Of a DNA stretch of 64,000 nucleotides, positions 55,001-64,000 are shown piece by piece. The translations under genes were made by a program, and so were the position numbers. Location of the stretch: positions 46,327,629 to 46,391,628 of the forward strand of contig NC_133165.1 in assembly GCF_040802235.1 (NCBI RefSeq), in the 5' to 3' direction. Origin of the DNA: Manis javanica. Taxonomy: Eukaryota; Chordata; Mammalia; Pholidota; Manidae. Position 1 is the first letter of the stretch. Every line of letters starts with the position of its first letter. The notes beneath the pieces were generated by a model. It searched no databases and had not been told where the DNA came from. It was given only the letters and a program-made list of their open reading frames with translations.

Positions 55001-57797
55001 GGGCTCTGTAATGAAGCAATCTTTGCCTGCTTTTCATTGATTACTTTTAATCAGAGAATTAAGAGAAGCTAAAGGGAATACTTTCCCAGAAGGTGATTCC
55101 CATTTGATTTAGTGACATCGCCATGTACAACCTACAAGCCCCCTTTTTACTCAACAGTCTCTGTAGTCTCTTACCATAAGATACATTCTTAGCCCACAAG
55201 TTAAGCTCCTTGCTTCCTGTCATCCTCTCCTCCAGTCTGTATTTGTCAATATTATCCTTCTACTAAATTTGTTAATATACTCCCAGTATACACCTTCTGA
55301 AGTTCTTCTTTGCCTATTAAGTCCAATGTCCTTAATCACTAAGTTAAACTTTGTATGACCTGACTCTGACAATATTTTTCACTTAATAAAAACTTGTACA
55401 CAGTACTTTTTTTCTGCCTGGCACTATTTTATGTATTTTATAAATAATAATTCCTTTATAATCTTCCTTAGTAATAACCCTGTGATACAGGTACTGTTAT
55501 TACCCCTTTTTTCCTGATTGAGAAGCTGAGACACAGAAGTTAAGTGACTCACCCAGGTTTAACACAACTGATATGTGTCTCTCTAACCATTTTTCCTATT
55601 TTCCCCCTTTGTGCATATTATATTTCAGCCAGTCAGACCCTTTGCATTCAAGAATCTAACGTTAGCTTCTTTGATCACTTCTGAAAGATCTCTTTGATCA
55701 GTCCAGAGGCTGAGTTGTGATTTCACTGGGAAAGGAATTTAAATTGGCCTTTCCTGTGAGGTTAGTGCATGGAGGGACTTGGGGACTGAGCCAAGCTTAC
55801 TGTCCATAGCAACATCCCTTTACAGATTTGTCCTCTCCTGGATGTGTGTACATTTTTGTCCTTAGGCAAATTTTGTTTGGCTTATCTAGTGATAACTTTC
55901 GTTTTCATTGTTTCATTTGGAAAATTTCTAGTGGAAAATCTGTATTTCCAGAATCTGTTAGAGTTCTCTGGTTCACTACAGACTCCACATCCCTGTGTCA
56001 CTGCCTGCAGTGGAGACAAAAGCCAGTTTTGTCTTCAGTTCTGTCCTTCTGTTTAGCTCGTAGAGAATTGTTCTTTGAATTTTTAATTCTACCTCTTTCA
56101 CAAATGATAGAAGCTGATCCAAAAGGGCTGTGTGTTTTTTCTTATACTCAGCCCTATTCATACACTTCTTTTGGGGCCTGATCTGTATATGCATTTGAGC
56201 TTACTCCCTGTTCTAGGGTCTGCCATGCTCATGTTCCCTCTTTGCTATCCACTTCCAGTCTTAGAGCATCTGTACTTTATTGTCTACTCTGAATTCCAGT
56301 TACTCTTGTTTGTCATGTCTTCTCTGGCTTGTCTCTCAAGATGATATTAGGGAGCCTGAGTCCATAATCACCTTGTGATTTCACAGAGATGATTTAAATG
56401 AGGCTAAATTTTTTAGAAAAAGGAGTGAGCCACTTTTCCTAAAGAAAAATAAGCCGATAACAGTGTGATATATAGGTAAGGCAAAAATCATGAGGGTGGT
56501 AAAAGGAGGAGTGAAGTTCAGTAAACACTGTTCTGGGTAAGATGGTAGACTTTTATTAGGTCAAGCCATCTTAGAAGAATCTGATGAAAGCAGTGGACCC
56601 TTTCCTGGGAAATGTACACAGGATACCCATAGCAGTTTGTCAGCATTTTTCAAGGGGTTCACCAATCCCCAGAAACACATCAGGAACCGATTTTAATCTA
56701 GTGTAAATAAACTTACTGTGATATTAAGTGACTTGTACAGTCAAATGGCTATTTAGTGGAATGCTGAGAGAGTCTCAGTGATTATTTACACTCCAGGCCT
56801 GAGTTGCTCCATAGGTACTTTACCTAAGCCCTGCCTTATTTCCAACCTTTCAGGTCCCCCTGAGTCAATGAGAGAACATGTGGTCGCTGCTTCCAAAGCC
56901 ATGAAGATGGGTGATTGGAAGACCTGCCACAGTTTTATCATTAATGAAAAGATGAATGGCAAAGTGTGGGACCTTTTCCCTGAGGCTGACAAAGTCCGAA
57001 CCATGCTGGTTAGGTGAGCAGAGAGGGAGGCATGGTAGGTGGGGAAGAAAAGACTGGTTGGTGTCTCCTTCCCTGAAGATCTCCCCTTTTGCTTTCTTCC
57101 CACAGGAAGATCCAGGAAGAATCACTACGGACCTACCTCTTCACCTACAGCAGTGTCTACGACTCCATCAGGTCACACAGGCCCTGTGGAGGGAGGCACA
57201 GGGGTCCAGCTTTGTGATCGAGGGTCCTAACTACTCCCTGCTCTCTGCCTTCTTTCTTCCCAGCATGGAGACGCTGTCTGACATGTTTGAGCTGGATCTG
57301 CCCACTGTGCACTCCATCATCAGTAAGATGATCATTAACGAGGAGTTGATGGTAAGGGCCATCAGCTACGGAAATTGGAGAGCTGGAGTCATGGAGAGTT
57401 TGGTGTGGAGAGGTCTGATCTATATCTCTTTGCTTCCTCTGCCTCACTCCCATCAGGCTTCCCTGGACCAGCCAACACAGACAGTGGTGATGCACCGCAC
57501 TGAGCCCACTGCCCAGCAGAACCTGGCTCTGCAGCTGGCTGAGAAGCTGGGCAGCTTGGTGGAAAATAATGAGCGGGTATTTGACCACAAGCAGGGTACC
57601 TATGGTGGCTACTTCCGAGGTGAGTGGCTCCATTCCCTCTGCTTACCAGGGTCCTCACACCTTAGCTGCCTCCTCCCTGGCATTCACCCGCTCCCCTTTC
57701 CATCTCTCCTGCAGACCAGAAGGATGGCTACCGCAAAAATGAGGGCTACATGCGCCGGGGTGGGTACCGTCAGCAGCAGTCTCAGACGGCCTACTGA
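37064..57797 (+). CDS. EIF3C: Eukaryotic translation initiation factor 3 subunit C, 20 coding exons, 913 aa
   Basis: eIF3c is a core scaffold of cytosolic eIF3, linking 40S subunit, eIF1, eIF5 and mRNA. Coding exons: 37064-37164, 40799-40864, 40976-41165, 41569-41694, 41880-41934, 42059-42168, 42555-42682, 47542-47701, 47836-47939, 48327-48468, 48635-48760, 48887-48980, 49749-49939, 50172-50396, 54628-54991, 56854-57013, 57106-57171, 57264-57351, 57457-57619, 57715-57797. All inner borders are GT/AG and phases join without a stop; the sum is 2742 nt, 913 codons plus TGA, equal to the human length as I recall it. The start context gtcaccATGt gives [19 protein letters not shown]. Residues about 160-258 are acidic and Ser-rich ([18 protein letters not shown]), followed by a basic Lys-rich stretch. 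The C-terminal third (exons 15-19) is the PCI domain, then a QQQSQTAY end. Retained introns exclude a processed copy. Exon 13 has unusual substitutions (see findings). Confidence 0.97.
37165..38237 (+). other. EIF3C intron 1, 5' part
   Basis: Starts GTGAGTAG. I see no repeat I can name with confidence in this kilobase and no additional exon. Confidence 0.5.
38254..40636 (+). mobile_element. 5'-truncated L1 in EIF3C intron 1, sense
   Basis: Begins inside the ORF2 reverse transcriptase ([13 protein letters not shown]) and runs to the 3' UTR and a short A tail. Flanks aaaaggttcagtagag (38238-38253) and aaaaggttgaatagag (40637-40652) are a 16-bp target duplication with two later differences. ORF2 is broken: TAG near 38446, frameshift near 38765, TGA near 39029 and others. 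The catalytic FADD box reads F-A-E-Y at 38568-38579. It lies in the same orientation as the gene. Confidence 0.92.
43240..43560 (+). mobile_element. Old L1 ORF2 fragment in EIF3C intron 7
   Basis: 'ggattatacatcgtgaccaa' then 'atggaatttatcccagtaat' and 'cagagaaaaagcatttgaaa' are decayed versions of the reverse transcriptase text [12 protein letters not shown] and AEKAF. Confidence 0.7.
43640..44300 (-). mobile_element. Old L1M 3' UTR fragments, antisense, EIF3C intron 7
   Basis: 'aatccagtggcatttagtac', 'attgtgcaaccattacctct' and 'agctttattgaggtataata' are reverse-complement L1M 3'-end phrases. Two partial 3' ends seem to be adjacent (43650-43800 and 43890-44270). Confidence 0.65.
44301..47541. 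other. Rest of EIF3C intron 7; possible antisense ERV/LTR-like sequence
   Basis: No exon is visible. The stretch about 45340-45790 has an LTR-like look on the minus strand (TTATTAAACCTGCC, then cysteine- and proline-codon-rich leader-like text). Similar AT-rich sequence to 46800 might be decayed internal ERV sequence. I cannot assign a family. The intron ends with a tctcctggcag acceptor. Confidence 0.3.
49150..49490. mobile_element. Decayed DNA-transposon-like and L2-like fragments, EIF3C intron 12
   Basis: 'gcatttctgacatgttcccaggtg' and 'ctactctttgagaactg' resemble MER-type hAT-Charlie non-autonomous elements. 'gtgatgaacaaggcagccagag...cacggagctttcatt' resembles L2. Both weak. Confidence 0.4.
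50880..53990 (-). mobile_element. Old L1M body in antisense, EIF3C intron 14, split by a younger L1
   Basis: Reverse-complement L1 text runs from 'ttgaaagtggaattattgtacc' (ORF2 3' part) through 'ttggaatataaatgaaac' and 'gtcaaagatgttctttgcc' up to 52121, then continues after the insert from 53298 ('ttgcatattgaccttgtatcc', 'ttcatttggggaataactgtg'). All frames are decayed. Confidence 0.75.
52122..53297 (-). mobile_element. Younger 5'-truncated L1, antisense, nested in L1M
   Basis: The target duplication ttttgatgctatttt is at 52107-52121 and 53298-53312. Inside, reverse-complement 3' UTR and ORF2 C-terminal sequence of the same family as the intact L1 is clear, with an open piece at 52528-53052 (minus) carrying [18 protein letters not shown]. 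Its T-rich side is to the left, consistent with minus orientation. Confidence 0.88.
54030..54590 (+). mobile_element. L2-like LINE remnant, EIF3C intron 14
   Basis: 'tctgaccacttatcacttcc', 'ggtctgagccaccttcatct' and the 3' end 'gaatttaagctccgtggaag', 'ggcagggatttgtctgtttt', 'cacacagtaggtgctcagtg', 'tgttaaatggatgaac' follow L2 wording. It ends about 40 bp before exon 15. Confidence 0.7.
54992..56853 (+). other. EIF3C intron 15
   Basis: 55200-55345 looks like an L2 remnant ('cctatt...cttaatcactaag') and 55370-55570 like a MIR in reverse orientation ('ctggcactattttatgta', 'aaccctgtgatacaggtact', 'gagaagctgagacacagaag'). From 55580 to 56853 I recognise nothing beyond unique sequence. Confidence 0.5.
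55370..55570 (-). mobile_element. MIR SINE, EIF3C intron 15
   Basis: Reverse-complement MIR phrases in order: 'gcctggcactattttatg', 'taataaccctgtgataca', 'ggtactgttattaccc', 'gctgagacacagaagttaag', 'tgactcacccagg'. Confidence 0.7.
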
Positions 57798-57851
57798 TCA
57801 CTTCTGTTCTTCATGGCTTAGACCATTCATGTCCTAAACCACAACCCAATC

Positions 57852-57857
57852 ATTAAA
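57852..57857 (+). terminator. EIF3C polyadenylation signal ATTAAA
   Basis: ATTAAA lies 55 nt after the stop codon and is followed by 'gtctgtttagag', then T/G-rich text, so the 3' UTR is probably under 90 nt, short as expected for this gene. Confidence 0.75.
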
Positions 57858-57875
57858 GGTCTGTTTAGAGTTCTT

Positions 57876-59640
57876 ACAGTTCCTGCTTGTCTGCATGTTG
57901 CCACAGAGGTGTATTGGACACATTTGCTATTTACATTTCTGAGCTTCCATCCATGACAGGCACAAGGCTCGGGATTCAGCAATGACTTTTTCATATCCCT
58001 GACTTTAAAGAGCTTGTTGCTCTTTGATATTTGACAGAAAATTGTAATTACATGATAAACATTAACAGGTGTGTGAAAAAAGGTAATGGATATATTGAGC
58101 AGGATGTGATGTGATGGGGCATAAATATCAGGAAAGCATAATGGAAGCAGTAGTGATGGTTGGACTTTGCAGATTGATGGGTGGTAGTTCACCAAACAGG
58201 GACAAAAGGAAAGGGACAGTTAGTCTGGACCTATGTAAAGTGTGGTCGTTGGACCATTGTGGATCCACAGTTAATCTGTCCATGATGAAATAGGCACCAT
58301 AGTTAAGAGTAATCACTGAGAAACCTTGCCATTGGTGTGGCATCTAAGTATATGATCACTTCCCTGATTTTTATAATTTGCATGTATTGTCTTCAAAATA
58401 TTGATACACAGTAAATTGTAATTTTTTTTAAATGATTGTCTTCTCCATTTGAGAAACATTCCTTTAGCAAAGGGAAAAAAGCAAGTGCAAATGATAGTAG
58501 TAGTGAAAGAGTGGTGTGGTTGGTATAATTAGGTGTGTGTGGAGTATGTGCAGGAGATAGACTAGAGACTTAATCTGGGCCCATCTCATGAACATTTGAA
58601 ATGCTTTGGACTTTTCGGGAATGGAATACCTGAGTGGATCCAGTTTTAGGAAAAATAGGGAGCAGTATTGTAAAATACGGAATTAAAGACAGCCAACCAT
58701 AAAGTAAATAGTATCTAACGCCAGGGTGGTTAGGATCAGAGGTGAGGGAGGGATCAAAGAGGAGAGTATATAACAAGCTGTGGGGCTTTTGTGACCAGTT
58801 GAACCTGGGAGGAGTAGTAGGAGTCAAGTACAGTCTCCTCTGGGGATGTGTAGATAATAGGGCTGTTACCAAGAGAAAAGTTGCAGTAGTTCTGTGTTCA
58901 GGAATACAAGAACAGCAGGTATGTGGGGTGGGCTGATAATGACGTTGGCTTTTACAAATTTTTAGTTTTAGGTGCATTGAGGATATAAGACATGAGGTAG
59001 TTGGAAATTAATAATGGGATGGATGTTAGGTAGACTGTAGACTAAGCTGGTAGAACAAAGGGATTCCCGAAACAGTGATTCAAGCAAAATAGCTTGCTTC
59101 TCATGTGACAGTCCAGAAGTAGGTGAGTGGTTCAAGCTGGGGTTAAGCAGCTGTTCCACATGACCATCTAGGGACCAAGGGTCCCACTGTCTTATTGTGC
59201 CCTCATCCCCTAGGTGGTTGCTCTTACCTGAATAGTTAAAGCTGGCCCACCAGCCCACATCCTTGTTCAAGTGCCATAAGAAGGGAGAGATGTAGAGGTT
59301 CCTTAGTCTCATATTCTTACTACCCCACCATAGTGTGGGGAAGACTGAAATGCCTCTAACTGGATGGTTGTGTGTTCATGTCAACATGGGGAATTCCACT
59401 ATTAAAAGAAGGGGAGAGCTCACACTGGTATAGATTGAGTGGTGGGTGAAAGTGAAGCCGGAGAGGTAGCAAGACTAGGGGGAGAGGTGATAAAAAGGCT
59501 GAATTCAGAGCCTACACATCTCTGTGCCTGGCTGCCTTTTACTAAACTTGGCTGTTTTAGCATTTTGCAGAAGGCAGAGCCATTGAGTTAACTAATTCCA
59601 AGGGGTACCTTTCATTTTCCAGTCTATGAATGGTAACTGT
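57876..59640. other. Downstream intergenic, old repeat traces only
   Basis: 'tgactttaaagagcttgttg' and 'catgataaacattaacaggt' (57990-58080) suggest an L2 remnant. The block 58440-59000 looks like a decayed ancient repeat without a secure name. No gene was found. Confidence 0.4.
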
Positions 59641-59830
59641 GGAACAGTATTATCAAAGTGTTTTCTGTCCAGGGCTAGATAGTAAATATTTCAAGCTTTG
59701 TGACCACATAGGATCATCTGTAACATACACCTTCTCTTTAACAATTCTTTAAAATAGTAAACTCCATTCTTGGCTAACTAACTGTACAAAAACAATCCAC
59801 AGTCCATTGTGTTCCGATCCCTGCCTTAGA
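59640..59830. mobile_element. hAT-Charlie-like DNA transposon remnant
   Basis: 'ccagggctagatagtaaata' then 'tttcaagctttgtgaccaca' and a later 'ggctaactaactgtacaaaa' resemble the internal part of MER/Charlie non-autonomous elements. Ends undefined. Confidence 0.4.
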
Positions 59831-60029
59831 TACAAAGTGATTGGTACTTTGAGTTGAATGGTAACAGCATTACTGGCAGAGGTTTAGAATATGTTGGAAA
59901 ATGGTTTTGCTTCAGCTCTGGGAGACAAAAGATGACTTTTTCCCAATGTACCAGGCCTTTCAGATTTTGTGGAAAGCTCAAATTGACAAATTTTTCTCAA
60001 AAAGTGCAAAGTGCTTAAAAAAAAGGAAA

Positions 60030-60720
60030 CTAGCTTTTGTAAACAACCTCAAGTGGAGAAATAATTTTCAAGAGAAACTTCAAACTGTGATTTTGAACAC
60101 CTTAATGAAACATAGAATTTTTTGTAAAGACAAACTCGTACAAATTCTTAAAAGAATCTTTCCAACCATGTTTAAGCAAATTTAGATGAAAAAGGTAGTG
60201 TTTTGGAAACAAATACTGAAATTAATTTCCCAACATGAGTATGAGAATATCTAGCTTGAACCCCATTAATTACAAGTGAACTCAGATTGAATAGTTCACA
60301 AAATTAACTTTTCAAAAGAGTGAAAACTGTACAAATCTAGCTGAAACAAATCTTAATGAAAACAAGATCAGATTCAAGAGTTTTCAAAACTAACTTCCTG
60401 GCAGGAGTTTGGTGAGCAAATCTAGAGGATAAGAAACAGTTTCCAAAAAGTCATCTCAAAAATAATATCAGGCAAATCTGGATAAAATAAGGTGAAGCTG
60501 TTTTTGTGAAAATTAAGTTCAAGTTCATAAATTCTCAAAACTAACTTCCTACCATGAATTTGAACAAATGTAGTTGAGAAAGTTTTTTTGTAAAGCAAGC
60601 TCCAATTCACAGATGATTCTCAAAACCTCCCAGCATCAGTTTGAGCAAATTTAGATGGAAAACAACTATATTGGCTCTTATGAAATTATGTGAAAGCAGA
60701 TTTCCTGAGTTCTCAAAAGT
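60030..60720. repeat. Degenerate tandem array, ~55-92 bp steps (mean ~78 bp)
   Basis: A motif of the type tctcaaaactaacttcccaccatgagtttgagcaaatctagatg recurs. Its 'caaat(c/t)tag' anchor is visible near 60175, 60332, 60415, 60471 (shortened), 60563 and 60643, with weaker forms at 60085 and 60241. Between anchors lies 'tttttgtaaa(g)acaagctcaaattcac'-like text. The units are strongly diverged. A 94-codon open frame (59901-60185) lies over the start and looks accidental. Confidence 0.6.
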
Positions 60721-60759
60721 TGCATCCCAACCTCTGGTTCTGGTCAAGATGTAAGCCCA

Positions 60760-62830
60760 CTACAGCCTATCTCCCACTGGTTACAAATAAAAACTGGAAA
60801 AAAATGCAGGGTTACTTGAAGATTCTTCAAATACAGAAATAAAAGGCAGATTAGGGAGTCAAAATTTAAGCAGTCCATACTGGGGTTGAGTTTCCCAGTG
60901 TTTTTCATTTCTCATGACTTTTACCTCAGGTCAGGCTGCAAGTCCCCAAAAGAACCCATCTTAGCTCTGGCCAGAGGACCAGGAAAATGCCCCCTGTGTG
61001 CTGGACATGATAATTTCCTTTTTTTTCCCTTTTTCCTCCCATCTGGCCTTCCCACAATGGCACGTAAAAGTTGCAAGACTGCAGTTGTTTGGCCCTGGCA
61101 GCTGAAACTCTTGTCTTCTGGGTAGAGAAACCAAAAAAACTGGGTCTAAAGAAGGAATCACCATTTTTTTTTTTGTCTACCTGTTTTGGCTCAAGGTTGG
61201 CCCCATCATAGAGTTACTGCTGTAAGTGGTGAAACAGGCAGCTAAAGCTTTTAAAGAATCCTGTCTTTCTTGCACTGAAACAAAAATATTCATGAGGGAA
61301 TTTAAACAGAATCTATAGTCTCACAACATAATACTCAAAATGTCTGGGATACAATCCAGAATTACCATGTGGCCTCTTCTCAAGGGATAAGTCCATTGAC
61401 AGAAGCCAACCCATATAAAAACCTAAACCCTAAAAGCAGCTATTGTAACATACTTTAAATGAATAGAAAGAAGTTTTTAACAGATCCTCAACAAAGTGCA
61501 AACATATGAACTAAAAGCATATTAAAAGGGTTATACACCATGACCAAATAGGTTTACCTCAGAAATGTAAGCATGCTTCAATGTAAGAAAACCAATGCAA
61601 TATACACACTGACAGAACAAAGGGAAAGCCTATATAATCAGCTCATTGGATGGATAAAAGGCATTTGGCAAAATCCAGTGCCCTTTCATGATAAAACACT
61701 AAAACAATAGAAGGGAACTTTCTCAACATGATAAAGGGCATTTATTAAAAACAACATATCTCAGTAGTGAAAGACTGCAAGCTTTTCCACCAAAATCAGG
61801 AAAAAGATGCCCACTTTTACCACTGCTGTTCAACACTACTAGAAGTGTGAACCAAAGTAATTAGACAAAAAGAATCCACAAGAAAGCTACTAGAACAAAT
61901 GAATTTCAGCAAATTTACAGGGTACAGGATTAACAAAATCTGTTGTGTCTGCATCAAAGGATTCATCAACAGAGTGAAAGAAGGCAACCCATGAAGTGGG
62001 AGGAAATACTTGTAAATTGTATTTGATAAGTTAGTATCCAGAATGTATAAACTAAAACAAAAAGACCTGATTCAAAAACGGGCAAAGGACTTGAGAACAC
62101 ATTTCTCTAAAGAAGATTTACAAATGGCCAATACTCCCTTGAAAAGATGCTCAACATTATTGATTAGGGAAATGCAAATCAAAACCACAATTAGATAGCA
62201 CTTGACACCCATTAGGATGGCTACTATCAAATAGAAAGTGTTGGTGAGGGTGTGGGGAAATTCAAACCCTTGTGCATTGCTAGTAGGAATGTAAAATAGT
62301 GTGGTTGCTGTGGAAGAGTTTGGGGATTCCTCCAATCTACACCTAGGTATATATACAAAACAATTGAAAAAAAAGGGACTTTTTCAATTGATATCTATAT
62401 ACCAGTGTTCGTTGCAACATTATTCACAAGTCAAAAGATGGAAACAATCCAAGTATTCATCAGCAGAACTAGATAAAGTGGTGTATATGTGAAATGGGAT
62501 ATTAGCCTTAAAAAGGAATAAAGTTCTGATGCATGCTACAATATGAATGAACCTTGAAAACATTAAGTGAAATAAGCCAGATACGAAGGACAAATATTTG
62601 AATGATTCCACTTACATGATGGGCAAATTCATAGAGGCAGAAAACAGAGGTTACCAAGGGCTGGAACGGGGAAATGGAATTATTGTTAATGGTTACAGAG
62701 GTTTTGTTTGAGGTGATGAAAGAAAAAGTTATAAATTGTAGTGATGGTTATACAAAGTTAGGAATGGACTTAACGACACTGAATTGTGTGCTTAAAAAAT
62801 GGTTTAAAATTACGATTATGTACCTATTAA
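60760..62830 (+). mobile_element. Old L1M element, sense
   Basis: Decayed ORF1-side text near 61270-61480 ('caaaatgtctgggatacaat', 'gacagaagccaacccatat'), reverse transcriptase text ('caccatgaccaaataggttt', 'gataaaaggcatttggcaa'), ORF2 C-terminus (62100-62540) and a complete-looking 3' UTR ('ggttaccaagggctggaac', 'actgaattgtgtgcttaaaa'). No frame is open. Confidence 0.75.
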
Positions 62831-63640
62831 AATGACCCAAATCCAGAACAGTGACTGCACCAAATGCCGGCAAGGATGTGGAGGAGCAGGAAATCTTATT
62901 CATTGCTGATGGCAATGCAAAATAATACAGCCACTTTGGAAGACAGTTTGGCAGTTTCTTAGAAATTAAACATACTCTTACTGTGTCATCCAGCAGTCAT
63001 GCTCCTTGAGATTTACTCAAAGGAACTGAAAACATCCCTATGCAAAAACCTGCCCATGGTGTTTATAGCAGTTTTATTCATAATTGCCAGAACTTGGAAA
63101 CAACCAAGATGTCCGTAGGTGAACAGTTAAATTGTGCATCCAGACAGTGGAGTATTATTCAGCATTAAAAAGAAAGCTATCAAACATGAAAAGACCTGGA
63201 GGAAACCTAATTGCATTATTCATAAGTGAAAGGAGCCAATCTGAAACGGTTACATACTGTATGATTCCAACTAGAGGACATTGTGTAAAAGGCAAAAGTA
63301 TGGAGAGAGTAAAAAGCAGTAGCTGTAGGGATTAGGACGGAGGAAAGGATAAACAGGTGGGGCACAGGATTTTTAGGGCAGTGAAACTACTCTGTAAAGC
63401 ATAATGGTAGATACGTGTCATGAAACATTTGTCCAAACAGAATGTATAACACTAAGAGTGAACAATGTAAATAAAGTAAGGACTTCAGGTAATAATGATG
63501 TATCAATGAATAGGTTCATCAGTTGTAACAAATGTTCCATTCTGATGGGGGATATGGGAAGTCTCACTACCTTCTGCATAATTTTGCTATAAACCTAAAA
63601 CTGCCCTAAAACATAAAGTGTATTTAAAAATTTTTTCATA
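62831..63640 (+). mobile_element. Second old L1M 3' part, sense
   Basis: A separate copy of L1 3' wording starts again at 'atccagaacagtgactgcac' with 'caaggatgtggaggagcagg', 'agacagtttggcagtttctt', 'ggagtattattcagcattaa' and ends near 'cataaagtgtatttaaa'. Repetition of the ORF2 C-terminus after 62830 shows it is a different insertion. Confidence 0.7.
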
Positions 63641-64000
63641 TGGTGTGTATTTTACCACAACAAAATAAAAATGGTTCAAACACCTAAATTTAAAACTTAA
63701 AATGGTAAAAGTCTTAAAACATTGGAGGAAATCTTTGTGACTATGAGTTAAGGATCTATTAGGTACAATATGAAAAGCATGATCCATAAAAAAAAAAGGA
63801 TAAATTGAGAACTGTTCTGCAAGAGTGACTGTTAAGAGATTGTGAAAGACAAGCTACAGATTAGGGATTAAAGACAGTGTGAGAAGAGAGACAGAGGCTT
63901 CCTCCTAAAACTGTATAATTAGAAAATACAGTTGGCACAACTAATCCTGAGAGAGCAACAGGAAAAACGACAGCGCCAGACTGTATACACCTGGAGAGAA
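63641..64000. other. Window end, probable L1 remnant
   Basis: 'aatggtaaaagtcttaaaac' then 'attggaggaaatctttgtga' resembles L1 ORF2 text in decayed form. Nothing coding. Confidence 0.35.

Noticed and set aside
37064..57797. EIF3C as a retrogene or pseudogene
   Set aside because: All 19 inner introns have GT/AG borders, phases fit, and 913 codons are open. It is the spliced gene.
59901..60185. 94-codon ORF as a new gene
   Set aside because: It overlaps the degenerate tandem array and an old transposon. There is no homology, splice context or CpG promoter.
1..64000. tRNA, rRNA, snRNA or microRNA genes
   Set aside because: No cloverleaf with A/B boxes, no rRNA or U-snRNA text and no convincing hairpin was recognised. 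A covariance-model search would be needed to exclude small ones.

Overview
The window reads as mammalian nuclear DNA. It holds one complete, spliced housekeeping gene, EIF3C (translation initiation factor eIF3 subunit c), on the + strand with 20 coding exons between 37064 and 57797. Around and inside the gene is a dense, nested set of retroelements. I found LINE-1, L2 and MIR remnants, class I and class III endogenous retroviruses (ERVs) and solo LTRs. I recognised no Alu, B1/B2, CAN-SINE, BovB/tRNA-SINE, equine or bat SINE in 64 kb. Recent L1s plus that absence suggest a laurasiatherian-like lineage with little SINE activity. A pangolin would fit, but this is inference only.

Layout. 1-6290: intergenic, old L1M, L2 and MIR fragments plus an ERVL/MaLR-type LTR nested in an antisense L1M. 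6292-14703: a decayed class I (gamma-type) provirus with LTR, Pro-type primer binding site, gag, pro, pol, env, polypurine tract and LTR; its 3' LTR carries a second, antisense LTR with a 5-bp duplication. 14983-21890: a full-length L1 with two open frames (ORF1 303 aa, ORF2 1271 aa), all visible catalytic motifs, and a 5' UTR made of about five 211-bp tandem monomers. 22081-23736: a polyadenylated retrocopy of another ERV transcript containing an env TM segment. 23737-31345: a second, decayed L1 with an unrelated minisatellite-bearing 5' UTR, split by a second copy of the same ERV-transcript family with a 15-bp target-site duplication. 31391-35071: two solo LTRs of one family; the first contains a 2.2-kb insertion made of an internally deleted L1, an unidentified segment and a DNAJC19 processed pseudogene, bounded by one 11-bp duplication. 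35072-36580: L2 and MIR. 36580-57875: CpG-rich promoter region and EIF3C, with L1 insertions in introns 1, 7 and 14. 57876-64000: no gene recognised; a degenerate tandem array and two old L1M bodies.

Function. EIF3C encodes a core scaffold of the eIF3 complex, which recruits the 40S subunit and mRNA. The intact L1 supplies endonuclease and reverse transcriptase, and several neighbouring insertions carry the marks of that machinery: poly(A) tails, 11-16 bp target duplications, 5' truncation and composite structure. The window therefore records both the enzyme source and its trans-mobilised products.
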